Positions 7,525 to 14,454 of a DNA stretch of 20,951 bases are shown piece by piece. Positions within the stretch are counted from its first letter, which is position 1. Each line of letters begins with the position of its first letter. The stretch spans positions 1 through 20,951 of the forward strand of contig JBGSYN010000011.1 in assembly GCA_041750975.1 (NCBI GenBank), read 5' to 3'. The position numbers and the translations under genes were made by a program. Below the pieces are notes generated by a model. The model was not told the DNA's origin, made no database searches, and was given only the letters and a program-made list of their open reading frames with translations. Source of the stretch: JBGSYN01 sp041750975. Lineage in GTDB: Bacteria > Pseudomonadota > Alphaproteobacteria > Geminicoccales > Geminicoccaceae.

Positions 7525-10500
7525 TCATTCGGCGGGACTTGGCGGCATCTCGGCTGACGCGACGGGATCTTTGGTCCTTGCCGTCCGTTGCCGCATGGGT
7601 ACCAGGCTGCGGATCGCGACAAAGAACAGCGGCACCAGGAGGACGCCCAGCAAGGTTGCAGCGAGCGTACCGCCGAGCACGCCGGAGCCGATGGCGTTGC
7701 GCCCCGCTGAGCCTGCACCGGTGCTCAAGACCAGCGGCGTCACGCCCAGCGTGAACGCCATCGAGGTCATTAGGATCGGACGAAACCGCTGCCGCGCCGC
7801 CTCGATCACGGCGGCATAAAGCTCTTCGCCCGCATCCTGGCGCGCCTTGGCGAATTCGACGATCAAGATCGCGTTCTTGCCGGTCAAGCCGATCGTGGTG
7901 AGAATACCCACCTGAAAGAAAACGTCGTTGGCGAAGCCGCCCAGCAGAGCCGCGATCAGCGCACCGAGAACGCCGATCGGCATGGCCAGCATGACCGCGA
8001 CCGGAACCGCCCAACTCTCGTACAAGGCCGCGAGGCTGAGGAACACCACGGCGAGCGACAGCGCGTAGAGCAAGGGCGCCTGACCGCCGGTTTCGCGCTC
8101 CTCCAGCGACAGCCCGGTCCAGGCCAAGGCGTAGCCGGTCGGGAGCTGCTCCGCCAGACGCTCCATCTCCGCCATCGCCTCGCCGGTGGTGACATCGTCG
8201 GCGGGAGTCCCTTGCAGTTGCATCGCCGGCACACCGTTATAGCGGTAAAGCCCCTGCGGGCCGTAGCGCCATTCGCCGTCGGCGAAGTTGGAAAACGGCA
8301 CGAGCCCGTCGCTCGCGTTGCGCACGCGCCAGCGCTCGATATCTTCGGGGTTGCGCCGCGCATCGGCCTCGCCCTGGACGTAGACCCGCTTGATGCGGCC
8401 GCGGTCGAGGAAGTCGTTGACGTAGCGGCCGGCCCAGGCGACCGCGAGCAGGTCGTTGACGTCTTCCGCCGTCAGCCCCATCGCCCCGGCCTTGCGCCAG
8501 TCGATATCGAGCCGGTACTGCGCCGCATCCTCCAGCCCATTGGGCCGGATCGAGCCGATCAGCGGGCTTTCTCCGGCCATCCCCATGAGCTGGTTGCGGG
8601 CCTCGAGCAGTTCGTCGTGGCTCTGCCCGCCGCGCGCCTGCAGGAAAACGTCGAAGCCGCTGACATTGCCGAGTTCGAGCACCGCCGGCGGGACCACCGG
8701 AAACACCATCGCGTCCTTGATCTGCGACAGCGCCCCGAAAGCCCGGCGCGCCACGGCCTGTGCACTCTGCCCCGGCTCGGTGCGCTCCGACCAGTCCCGC
8801 AGTCGGACGAAAGCGAGACCGACATTCTGGCCGGAACCGCCGAAGCTGAAGCCGACCACGGTGAAGAGCGAGGCGACGGTACCCTTCTCCTGGTTCAGGA
8901 AATAGTCCTCGATCTGCCGCAAGACCTCGCGCGTTCGCTCGGCGGTAGCGCCCGACGGCCCCTGCACCAGGGTGAACATGATGCCCTGGTCTTCATCCGG
9001 CAAAAACCCGGTCGGCGTTCTCGCGAAGAGACCGACCATGCCGGCAACCAGCAGGAGGTAGATCACACCGACCCGGAACGGCCTGCGGACGATCCAGCCG
9101 ACAGTTCGGGTATAGCCGCCAGTGGTTCTGGTAAAGCCGCGATTGAACCAGGCGAGCGGGCCACGCCGGGGACCGTGCGCATCGCGCTGACGCAGCATGG
9201 TCGCGCACAAGGCGGGTGTCAGGACCAAGGCCACAAGGACGGAAAGGGCCATTGCCGAGACGACGGTGATGGAGAACTGGCGGTAGATGACGCCGGTCGA
9301 ACCGCCGAAAAACGCCATCGGCACGAAGACCGCGGAAAGCACGAGGGCAATACCGATCAGCGCCCCGGTGATCTGGCCCATCGACTTTCGCGTGGCAGCG
9401 CGCGGGTCGAGGCCCTCTTCTTCCATGATGCGCTCGACGTTCTCGACGACGACGATCGCATCGTCGACCAAGAGACCGATGGCCAGCACCATGGCGAGCA
9501 TGGTCAGCGTATTGATGCTGAAACCGGCGGCTGCCAGCACGCCGAAGGTGCCGAGCAGAACCACCGGCACGGCGAGGGTCGGGATCAGGGTGGCGCGCAG
9601 ATTGCCCAGAAACAACAACATGACGAAGAACACGAGGACGATAGCTTCGAACAGCGTCTTGACCACCTCTTCGATCGATAAGGTGATGAAGGGCGTCGTG
9701 TCGTAGGGAACATTGTAGATCACGTCGTCGGGGAAGAACTGCTTCAGCTCCTCCATCCTCGCCTTGACGCCTTCCGCCGTATCGAGCGCGTTGGCGCCGC
9801 TCGCGAGGCGGATCGCCATGCCTGCGGCCGGCTGGCCGTTGAAGCGCGAGATCGTGTCGTAGCGCTCGGCGCCGATCTCGACCCGGGCGACGTCGTTCAA
9901 AAGCACGAGGCCGCCGTCGGTTTCGGCGCGCAGCACGATCTGCTCGAAATCTGCTGGTGTCTGCAACAGCGATTGCGCCGTGATCGAAGCATTGAGCTGC
10001 TGGTCGTCGACCGCCGGCAGGGCGCCGAACTGGCCGGCCGAAATCTGCACGTTCTGCTCCGAAACGGCCTCGACGACATCGTCAGGCGCCAGTTCGAACG
10101 CCGCCAGCTTCGACGGGTCCAGCCAGATCCGCATGGCGTAGGAGGAGCCGAAGACCTGGACGTCGCCGACCCCGCCGACGCGGCTGATCTCGTCGACCAC
10201 ATTGGAGGCGAGGTAGTCGGATAGATCGACCTGCTCGAAGGTGCCGTTCGGCGAGATCAGTCCGATCACCATGAGAAAACCGGTCGAGGATTTCTCGACG
10301 GTAATGCCCTGGCGCTGCACGGGCTGCGGCAGCAGGGCCGTGGCCTGCGAGAGCTTGTTCTGGACCTGCACCTGGGCGATGTCCGGGTCGGTACCGGCCT
10401 CGAAATTGAGTTCGATCGAGGCGGAGCCGGCCGAACTCGAGGTCGAGCCGATGTAACGGAGGCCGTCCAGCCCGGTCATCTGCTGCTCGATGACCTGGGT

Positions 10501-10683
10501 GACCGTGTTTTCGATGGTCTCGGCCGAAGCACCCGGATAGGTGGCGTTGATGGTGACCGAAGGCGGCGCTATCTGCGGATATTGCGCCACCGGAAGGGTC
10601 AGGATAGCGAGCACGCCGACGCCCATGATCAGCATCGCTATCACCCAGGCGAACACCGGGCGGTCGATAAAGAATTGCCCCAT
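7525..10683 (-). CDS. RND multidrug efflux pump inner-membrane transporter (HAE1, AcrB/MexB-like)
   Basis: A 1052-residue proton-driven drug/H+ antiporter subunit, full length for the HAE1 family (about 1030-1050). The start MGQFFIDRPVFAWVIAMLIM is family-typical, followed by two periplasmic porter/docking regions and 12 expected spans. The proton-relay aspartates are present as Asp407-Asp408 in IGLLVDDAIVVVENV, with the partner lysine at about Lys936 in GLTGKNAILIVEFA. LPDEDQG near 561-567 is also conserved. The gene lies 26 bases after the adaptor gene on the same strand; TAGGA about 12 bases upstream serves as ribosome binding site. No TolC/OprM-type channel gene is adjacent, so it probably uses a channel encoded elsewhere. 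The C-terminal tail is hydrophilic, as usual. The drug range cannot be read from the sequence. Confidence 0.95.
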   Translation of the reverse strand: MGQFFIDRPVFAWVIAMLIMGVGVLAILTLPVAQYPQIAPPSVTINATYPGASAETIENTVTQVIEQQMTGLDGLRYIGSTSSSAGSASIELNFEAGTDPDIAQVQVQNKLSQATALLPQPVQRQGITVEKSSTGFLMVIGLISPNGTFEQVDLSDYLASNVVDEISRVGGVGDVQVFGSSYAMRIWLDPSKLAAFELAPDDVVEAVSEQNVQISAGQFGALPAVDDQQLNASITAQSLLQTPADFEQIVLRAETDGGLVLLNDVARVEIGAERYDTISRFNGQPAAGMAIRLASGANALDTAEGVKARMEELKQFFPDDVIYNVPYDTTPFITLSIEEVVKTLFEAIVLVFFVMLLFLGNLRATLIPTLAVPVVLLGTFGVLAAAGFSINTLTMLAMVLAIGLLVDDAIVVVENVERIMEEEGLDPRAATRKSMGQITGALIGIALVLSAVFVPMAFFGGSTGVIYRQFSITVVSAMALSVLVALVLTPALCATMLRQRDAHGPRRGPLAWFNRGFTRTTGGYTRTVGWIVRRPFRVGVIYLLLVAGMVGLFARTPTGFLPDEDQGIMFTLVQGPSGATAERTREVLRQIEDYFLNQEKGTVASLFTVVGFSFGGSGQNVGLAFVRLRDWSERTEPGQSAQAVARRAFGALSQIKDAMVFPVVPPAVLELGNVSGFDVFLQARGGQSHDELLEARNQLMGMAGESPLIGSIRPNGLEDAAQYRLDIDWRKAGAMGLTAEDVNDLLAVAWAGRYVNDFLDRGRIKRVYVQGEADARRNPEDIERWRVRNASDGLVPFSNFADGEWRYGPQGLYRYNGVPAMQLQGTPADDVTTGEAMAEMERLAEQLPTGYALAWTGLSLEERETGGQAPLLYALSLAVVFLSLAALYESWAVPVAVMLAMPIGVLGALIAALLGGFANDVFFQVGILTTIGLTGKNAILIVEFAKARQDAGEELYAAVIEAARQRFRPILMTSMAFTLGVTPLVLSTGAGSAGRNAIGSGVLGGTLAATLLGVLLVPLFFVAIRSLVPMRQRTARTKDPVASAEMPPSPAE

Positions 10684-10709
10684 GGTTCCGATCCTACAGG
10701 CTGGGCGGG

Positions 10710-11852
10710 TCAGCCCGCGTTGGCGACGATATCCTTGGTTTCGGTGGGACGAAGTTCGGGCGCCACGGGTGCGCCCGGCCGGATCTTCTGCAGACCCTCG
10801 ACAATCAGGCGGTCGCCTTGCTTGAGGCCGTCGCTCACGACCCAGTCATTGCCGAGCGCCTGCATCACGCTGACCACCCGTTCCTCGACGATGTCGTCGC
10901 TGTTGGCCACCATCGCGATCGGACGGCCTCGGCGGTCGCGCGTAATTCCTTGCTGCGGGGCGAGGACGACGTTGTGGGCGACGGCCTGGGGCATCTCCAC
11001 CTGCACATACATACCCGGTAGCAGCAAGAGTTCGGGATTCGGAAATTCCATGCGCAGGGTGACAACGCCGGTTTGCTCGTTGACATAGGGCTCGGCCACT
11101 GTCAGCGAGCCGGTCGGGCCATAGGTCGAGCCGTCCGCGAGGATCAGGGAAACTATTGGCTCGGTCCCGGCCAGTCGTTCCGCGACCTCGCCGCGCCGCC
11201 AGGCGATAAGTTCCGCGGCCGACTGAGTGACGTCGACAAGCACCGGGTCGATAGTTCGGATCACCGCCAGCGGGGATGCCTGACCATCGGTCACCAATGC
11301 CCCTTGCGTGGTCAAGGTCCGGCCGATGACGCCGCTCAGCGGTGCGCTGATCGTCGTGCGCTGCAGATTGATTTGGGCGGCAAGCAGATCGGCTTTGGCA
11401 ACTTCGAGTTGGGCGGCCGCCGAATCCCGCTTGGCGATAGCCTCGTCGCTCGCCTGCAGGCTCACGACGTTGCGTTCGATCAGGGACGCGACACGGGTCG
11501 CCTCGCGCTCAGCCGCGCGCAGCTGAGCCTCGGCTTGAGAGACCTGGGCCTTGGCCGCCGCCACAATCGCCTGATAGCTGGCATCGTCGATCCGATAGAG
11601 CGGATCGCCGACCTCGACATTGGCACCCTCGTGAAACAGCCGGTCGGTGATGATCCCGTTGACCTGGGGGCGAACCTCTGCAACTCCGGACGCGAGGACG
11701 CGCCCCGGCAATGTGCTCGTCAAGGTCACGTCCTGAGCCTCGAGGGCGACGACGGTGACGGGCGTCGGCCCGGCATTGGGCGGTCCCGGCTGCGCCAAGG
11801 CAGGCACGGCGGCTGCGCCGACGACCAACACCGCGATCGCAAATCGTTTCAT
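10710..11852 (-). CDS. RND efflux periplasmic adaptor subunit (membrane fusion protein)
   Basis: A 380-residue AcrA/MexA-type adaptor linking the RND pump to an outer-membrane channel. The signal peptide is about residues 1-20 (MKRFAIAVLVVGAAAVPALA), ending in an ALA|Q signal peptidase I site. There is no lipobox cysteine, so unlike AcrA it is probably a soluble periplasmic protein. The two half-lipoyl motifs are RPQVNGIITDRLFHEGANV (about 61-79) and SAPLSGVIGRTLTTQGALV (about 159-177). They flank an Ala/Glu/Gln-rich coiled-coil hairpin (about 95-155), and a beta-barrel and membrane-proximal domain follow. The frame stays open upstream to 12323 inside the glutaminase gene, but the ATG at 11852 begins the signal peptide directly. 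It is the first gene of the efflux operon. Confidence 0.93.
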   Translation of the reverse strand: MKRFAIAVLVVGAAAVPALAQPGPPNAGPTPVTVVALEAQDVTLTSTLPGRVLASGVAEVRPQVNGIITDRLFHEGANVEVGDPLYRIDDASYQAIVAAAKAQVSQAEAQLRAAEREATRVASLIERNVVSLQASDEAIAKRDSAAAQLEVAKADLLAAQINLQRTTISAPLSGVIGRTLTTQGALVTDGQASPLAVIRTIDPVLVDVTQSAAELIAWRRGEVAERLAGTEPIVSLILADGSTYGPTGSLTVAEPYVNEQTGVVTLRMEFPNPELLLLPGMYVQVEMPQAVAHNVVLAPQQGITRDRRGRPIAMVANSDDIVEERVVSVMQALGNDWVVSDGLKQGDRLIVEGLQKIRPGAPVAPELRPTETKDIVANAG

Positions 11853-11977
11853 GCGCGAAATCACTTTTCGAGTCTGTCCAGTCCCCGGCTTAGAGACAAT
11901 CTGATCCGATGCGAATAGAACGCAAGGCCGGCAGTGCGAGAAAGCGACGCGTCTTGGTTTGGCCGCCTGCGGATAGT

Positions 11978-12925
11978 CTAGCCGAAGATCGAAAGCCCGA
12001 GCCTTTGGGATAGGACAGCAAGGGCCCGCATGCCGGCAACGCTGTTGCCCTTCTTGCCGAGCGCCGGACCGTAGGCCGCGATCGCCATCCGGCCCGGCAC
12101 GATCGCCAGCATCGCGCCGCTGACAGCACTCTTGGTCGGCAATCCGACTTCGATGGCGTGATGACCGACCTCGTCGTACATGCCGCAGGTCGTCATCAGG
12201 GCGACGATGCGATGATTGTGCGCGGGCGGGAGCACCGCGACGGACGTCAGCGGATCGGTGCCGCCATTGGCGAGGAATAGTCCCAGACGCGCCAGTTCGC
12301 GCGTGCTCGCAAGCGTCGCGCACTGCCGGAAATAGACCATCGCAGCGAGATCCGGATCGTCGAGCGAGCCATGATGCCGCATGATGTTGGCGAGCGCCTG
12401 ATTGCGCCAGCCATGCTGCGCTTCCGAACGAAAGACCGCTTCGTCGACCGGGAAGCCGTCGGGCGGCCGATCCGAGGCCTCGGCCAGAAAGCCCCGGAAA
12501 TGGCGTACCTTCGACGCGAAATCCTCGCCCGGCAGCGCTGCCGAAACCATGATGGCGCCGGCATTGATGTAGGGATTACGGGGCCGGCCGCGCTCCTCCT
12601 CGAGCTTGACGATCGAGAAGAAGGCGTCGCCCGAGGGCTCGACCGACATGGTCTTGAAGATGTCGAGGTCCCGAGCGCGCATCACGCAGGCAAGCGAGAA
12701 GACCTTCGAAACGCTTTGCAGCGTGAAGGCGCATTCGGCATCGCCCCTCGAGGTCCGAAAGCCGTCAAGCGTGATGGCCGCAAGAGCAAACTTCGTCGGA
12801 TCGATCTTGGCAAGCTCCGGGATGTAGGTCGCAACCTGCCCTTCACCGCAAACGGCGGCACCTGCCGCATAGGCCTCGTCCATGGCCGCCTCGAGTGCCG
12901 CAGGATCAATCGCTGTCGCCGCCAT
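11978..12925 (-). CDS. glsA: Glutaminase (GlsA family, serine-dependent)
   Basis: A 315-residue cytosolic glutaminase with the serine beta-lactamase-like fold, hydrolysing L-glutamine to glutamate and ammonia. The catalytic Ser71-x-x-Lys74 is in FTLQSVSKVFSLA, and RPRNPYINAGAI further on is a strongly conserved family segment. MYDEVGHHAIEVGLPTKSAVSGA near the C-terminus is also typical. Length is normal (about 300-315), and there are no ankyrin or STAS additions. ATG at 12925 follows the Anbu stop codon by 6 bases. The ribosome binding site GGAG lies inside the last codons of the Anbu gene, so translation is probably coupled. The efflux operon begins 125 bases downstream. The enzyme assignment is firm; its pairing with Anbu is the unusual point. 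Confidence 0.93.
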   Translation of the reverse strand: MAATAIDPAALEAAMDEAYAAGAAVCGEGQVATYIPELAKIDPTKFALAAITLDGFRTSRGDAECAFTLQSVSKVFSLACVMRARDLDIFKTMSVEPSGDAFFSIVKLEEERGRPRNPYINAGAIMVSAALPGEDFASKVRHFRGFLAEASDRPPDGFPVDEAVFRSEAQHGWRNQALANIMRHHGSLDDPDLAAMVYFRQCATLASTRELARLGLFLANGGTDPLTSVAVLPPAHNHRIVALMTTCGMYDEVGHHAIEVGLPTKSAVSGAMLAIVPGRMAIAAYGPALGKKGNSVAGMRALAVLSQRLGLSIFG

Positions 12926-12931
12926 CCCGGT

Positions 12932-13660
12932 TCAGCTCCAATCGACCTTCGGCAGTGAGGCAACAACTTCCCTGAGCCCCTCACCATAGCCTTTGCGAAC
13001 GGTGTTGAAGTAGCGATCGCCCTGATCGACCCTGCGGATCTCGCAAAGCTGCAGATCGTCCGCATTCTTCGCGAAGACGTCGATCGGCAGAGCCACCGAA
13101 AGATTGCTGCGGATGGTGGCATCGAAGGACAGCAACAGCACCTTCTTCGCCTCGGCAAGGGGCATATCATAGGCCACCAGGCGATCGAGGATCGGCTTGC
13201 CGTACTTCATCTCGCCGACCTGCAGAAAGGGCGTGTCTTCAGAGGCTTCGATGAAGTTTCCCGCAGCATAGATCAAGAAAAGCGATTGCGGGCCGCCGGC
13301 GATCTGGCCGCCGAGCAACAGGCTCGCCGAAGGGTCGCCATAGGCACTGACATGACTGGCGTCGGCCGCCATCACCTCGCGCAACACATTGCCGACGATG
13401 GTGGCAGCATCGAACATGGTCGGGGCTTCGAAAAGATTATGCGGATTGCCGGCAAAACCCAACCGCTGATTGAGTCGGGTGACGACGGATTGGGTCGTCG
13501 CCAGATTCCCGGCCGACACCAAGGCCATCATCGCCGTTCCTGGAAGCTGGAACAGCGTTAATTTCCGCATCGTCGCGATGTGATCGACACCCGCATTGGT
13601 GCGGGTGTCCGCGGCCATGACAAGTCCCTCCCGCAGCAACATGCCAAGCCCGTAGGTCAT
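12932..13660 (-). CDS. Anbu-type proteasome-like peptidase (ancestral beta subunit)
   Basis: A 242-residue member of the Anbu family (bacterial proteasome-related Ntn hydrolases), predicted to form ring or spiral assemblies in the cytoplasm. With the ATG at 13660 the protein begins Met-Thr-Tyr-Gly. Removal of Met would expose the catalytic Thr directly, without a propeptide, as known for Anbu. Conserved active-site partners follow in MAADTRTNAGVD (Asp18) and MRKLTLF (Lys33), counting Met as 1. SASLLLGGQIAGG and SFDATIRSNLSV further on are family-typical. A GTG one codon earlier (13663) is rejected as the start because it would bury the Thr. Anbu genes are often linked to ATP-grasp, alpha-E and transglutaminase-like genes; none is here, and a glutaminase gene follows instead. 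Its substrates are not established. Confidence 0.92.
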   Translation of the reverse strand: MTYGLGMLLREGLVMAADTRTNAGVDHIATMRKLTLFQLPGTAMMALVSAGNLATTQSVVTRLNQRLGFAGNPHNLFEAPTMFDAATIVGNVLREVMAADASHVSAYGDPSASLLLGGQIAGGPQSLFLIYAAGNFIEASEDTPFLQVGEMKYGKPILDRLVAYDMPLAEAKKVLLLSFDATIRSNLSVALPIDVFAKNADDLQLCEIRRVDQGDRYFNTVRKGYGEGLREVVASLPKVDWS

Positions 13661-13722
13661 CACTTCCGCCCCTTCATCATCTTGGCGTTGGTTACGCCCT
13701 GCACAGAACTCAAGTAACGACG

Positions 13723-13765
13723 CCGATCTGCATGAGCGTCAACCGCAAATGCCGTGTCAGATCGG
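13723..13765. repeat. Inverted repeat in Anbu/toxin divergent region
   Basis: CCGATCTG (13723-13730) and CAGATCGG (13758-13765) are perfect 8-bp inverted arms 27 bases apart. They lie 60-105 bases upstream of the Anbu start and about 75-115 bases before the toxin start. They may be paired half-sites or a hairpin in the Anbu leader; the role is unknown. Confidence 0.35.
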
Positions 13766-13772
13766 AATGGAA

Positions 13773-13796
13773 GTGCACCTTCGAAGGCGTCGACGC
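13773..13796. promoter_or_regulatory. Cluster of abutting perfect palindromes
   Basis: Three palindromes run end to end, each sharing one boundary base with the next: GTGCAC (13773-13778), CCTTCGAAGG (13778-13787) and GCGTCGACGC (13787-13796). They sit between the divergent Anbu and toxin genes, where an operator would be expected. Antitoxins with helix-turn-helix domains typically bind palindromes near their own promoter, so autoregulation is a reasonable inference. Confidence 0.4.
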
Positions 13797-13814
13797 AGGG
13801 CTTGTCAATAAGTA

Positions 13815-13824
13815 GTCTATAGAC
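13815..13824. promoter_or_regulatory. Palindrome just upstream of toxin gene (candidate operator)
   Basis: GTCTATAGAC is a perfect 10-bp palindrome ending 14 bases before the GTG start of the toxin gene. Its position and symmetry fit an operator for the HigA-like antitoxin. A TTGTCA at 13802-13807 could be a -35 element, but I find no well-matched -10 at proper spacing, so no promoter is assigned. Confidence 0.4.
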
Positions 13825-13838
13825 GACATACTGACAAA

Positions 13839-14147
13839 GTGATTGAAATCAAAGAGCTTCCGCAGTTTGGAAAATGGATGGCTCGGCTCAAGGACCGAAG
13901 AGCCCAGGTTTTGATCGCGGCCCGGTTGAACCGTCTAGCGAATGGCCACTTAGGCGATATCAAGCCTGTCGAACGAGGGATCAGCGAGTTGCGAATCCAC
14001 TACGGTCCCGGATACCCAATCTACTTCCATCGTTTAGACGACACGATCATCATCCTACTTTGCGGCGGTGACAAGGGAACGCAGGCCAGGGACATCGTTG
14101 CAGCAAAGCGCCTGCTTGATGACTGGTACAAGGAAGGGAGTGATTGA
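13839..14147 (+). CDS. Type II toxin, RelE/HigB-like (addiction module killer protein)
   Basis: A 102-residue small basic protein of the RelE/ParE superfamily, HigB-like addiction-module subgroup, expected to cleave mRNA on the ribosome. Family features are the opening IEIKELPQFGKWMARLKDRRA, the middle run LGDIKPVERGISELRIHYGPGYPIYF, and the C-terminal LLCGGDKGTQARDIVAAKRLL. The start is the GTG at 13839. It is the only reasonable start, because an in-frame TAA at 13809 closes the frame upstream and the residue order matches the family N-terminus. The antitoxin ATG begins one base after its stop codon, so the two are cotranscribed and probably translationally coupled. Toxin-first order is usual for this subgroup. 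The codons are less G/C-biased than those of the neighbours, consistent with horizontal gain. Confidence 0.9.
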   Translation: MIEIKELPQFGKWMARLKDRRAQVLIAARLNRLANGHLGDIKPVERGISELRIHYGPGYPIYFHRLDDTIIILLCGGDKGTQARDIVAAKRLLDDWYKEGSD

Positions 14148-14148
14148 C

Positions 14149-14454
14149 ATGACCGACATGAAATCGAAGATCGCGAGTCTGAAGACCTTTGATCCCGCCG
14201 AATATTTGACCAGCGACGAAGCAATGGCGACTTTCATGGCGGATGCGTTCGAGACGGCAGATGCTGCCTATATCGCGCATGCTCTTGGCATCGTTGCCCG
14301 CGCCAAGGGTATGGCCCAGATCGCAGGCGAAACGGGGCTTTCCCGCGAACAGCTCTACCGTTCGTTCAGTGAAAGGGGAAATCCGACGCTGAAAACGACA
14401 ATCGCCGTGATGAAGGCGCTCGGCATCGAGCTGACGGCAAGAGCGCCCAACTAA
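14149..14454 (+). CDS. Type II antitoxin, HigA-like helix-turn-helix protein
   Basis: A 101-residue antitoxin of the addiction-module antidote family that neutralises the preceding toxin and probably represses the module. The N-terminal half (KTFDPAEYLTSDEAMATFMADAFE) is the toxin-binding type. The C-terminal half is a helix-turn-helix: MAQIAGETGLSREQLYRSFS followed by ERGNPTLKTTIAVMKALGIEL. The ATG at 14149 has GGGAG at 14136-14140 with 8-base spacing. The stop codon overlaps, tail to tail, with the stop of the minus-strand dehydrogenase gene (14451-14454 shared). Because the genes converge with no gap, there is no room for a separate terminator. The pair looks intact, so the module is likely functional. 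Confidence 0.9.
   Translation: MTDMKSKIASLKTFDPAEYLTSDEAMATFMADAFETADAAYIAHALGIVARAKGMAQIAGETGLSREQLYRSFSERGNPTLKTTIAVMKALGIELTARAPN

Noticed and set aside
8212..9681. 489-codon plus-strand open frame opposite the RND pump
   Set aside because: The pump frame has all HAE1 motifs; the antisense frame is rich in His, Asp, Glu and Arg with no recognisable domain.
11853..12323. N-terminal extension of the efflux adaptor into the glutaminase gene
   Set aside because: The extra residues are an out-of-frame reading of the glutaminase gene, and the signal peptide begins exactly at the ATG at 11852.
13661..13663. GTG start one codon before the Anbu ATG
   Set aside because: It would place an extra Met before the catalytic Thr, blocking simple exposure by methionine removal.
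13802..13832. Sigma70 promoter for the toxin gene (TTGTCA with a downstream -10)
   Set aside because: No hexamer close to TATAAT lies 16-18 bases downstream; the best candidate matches only about half.
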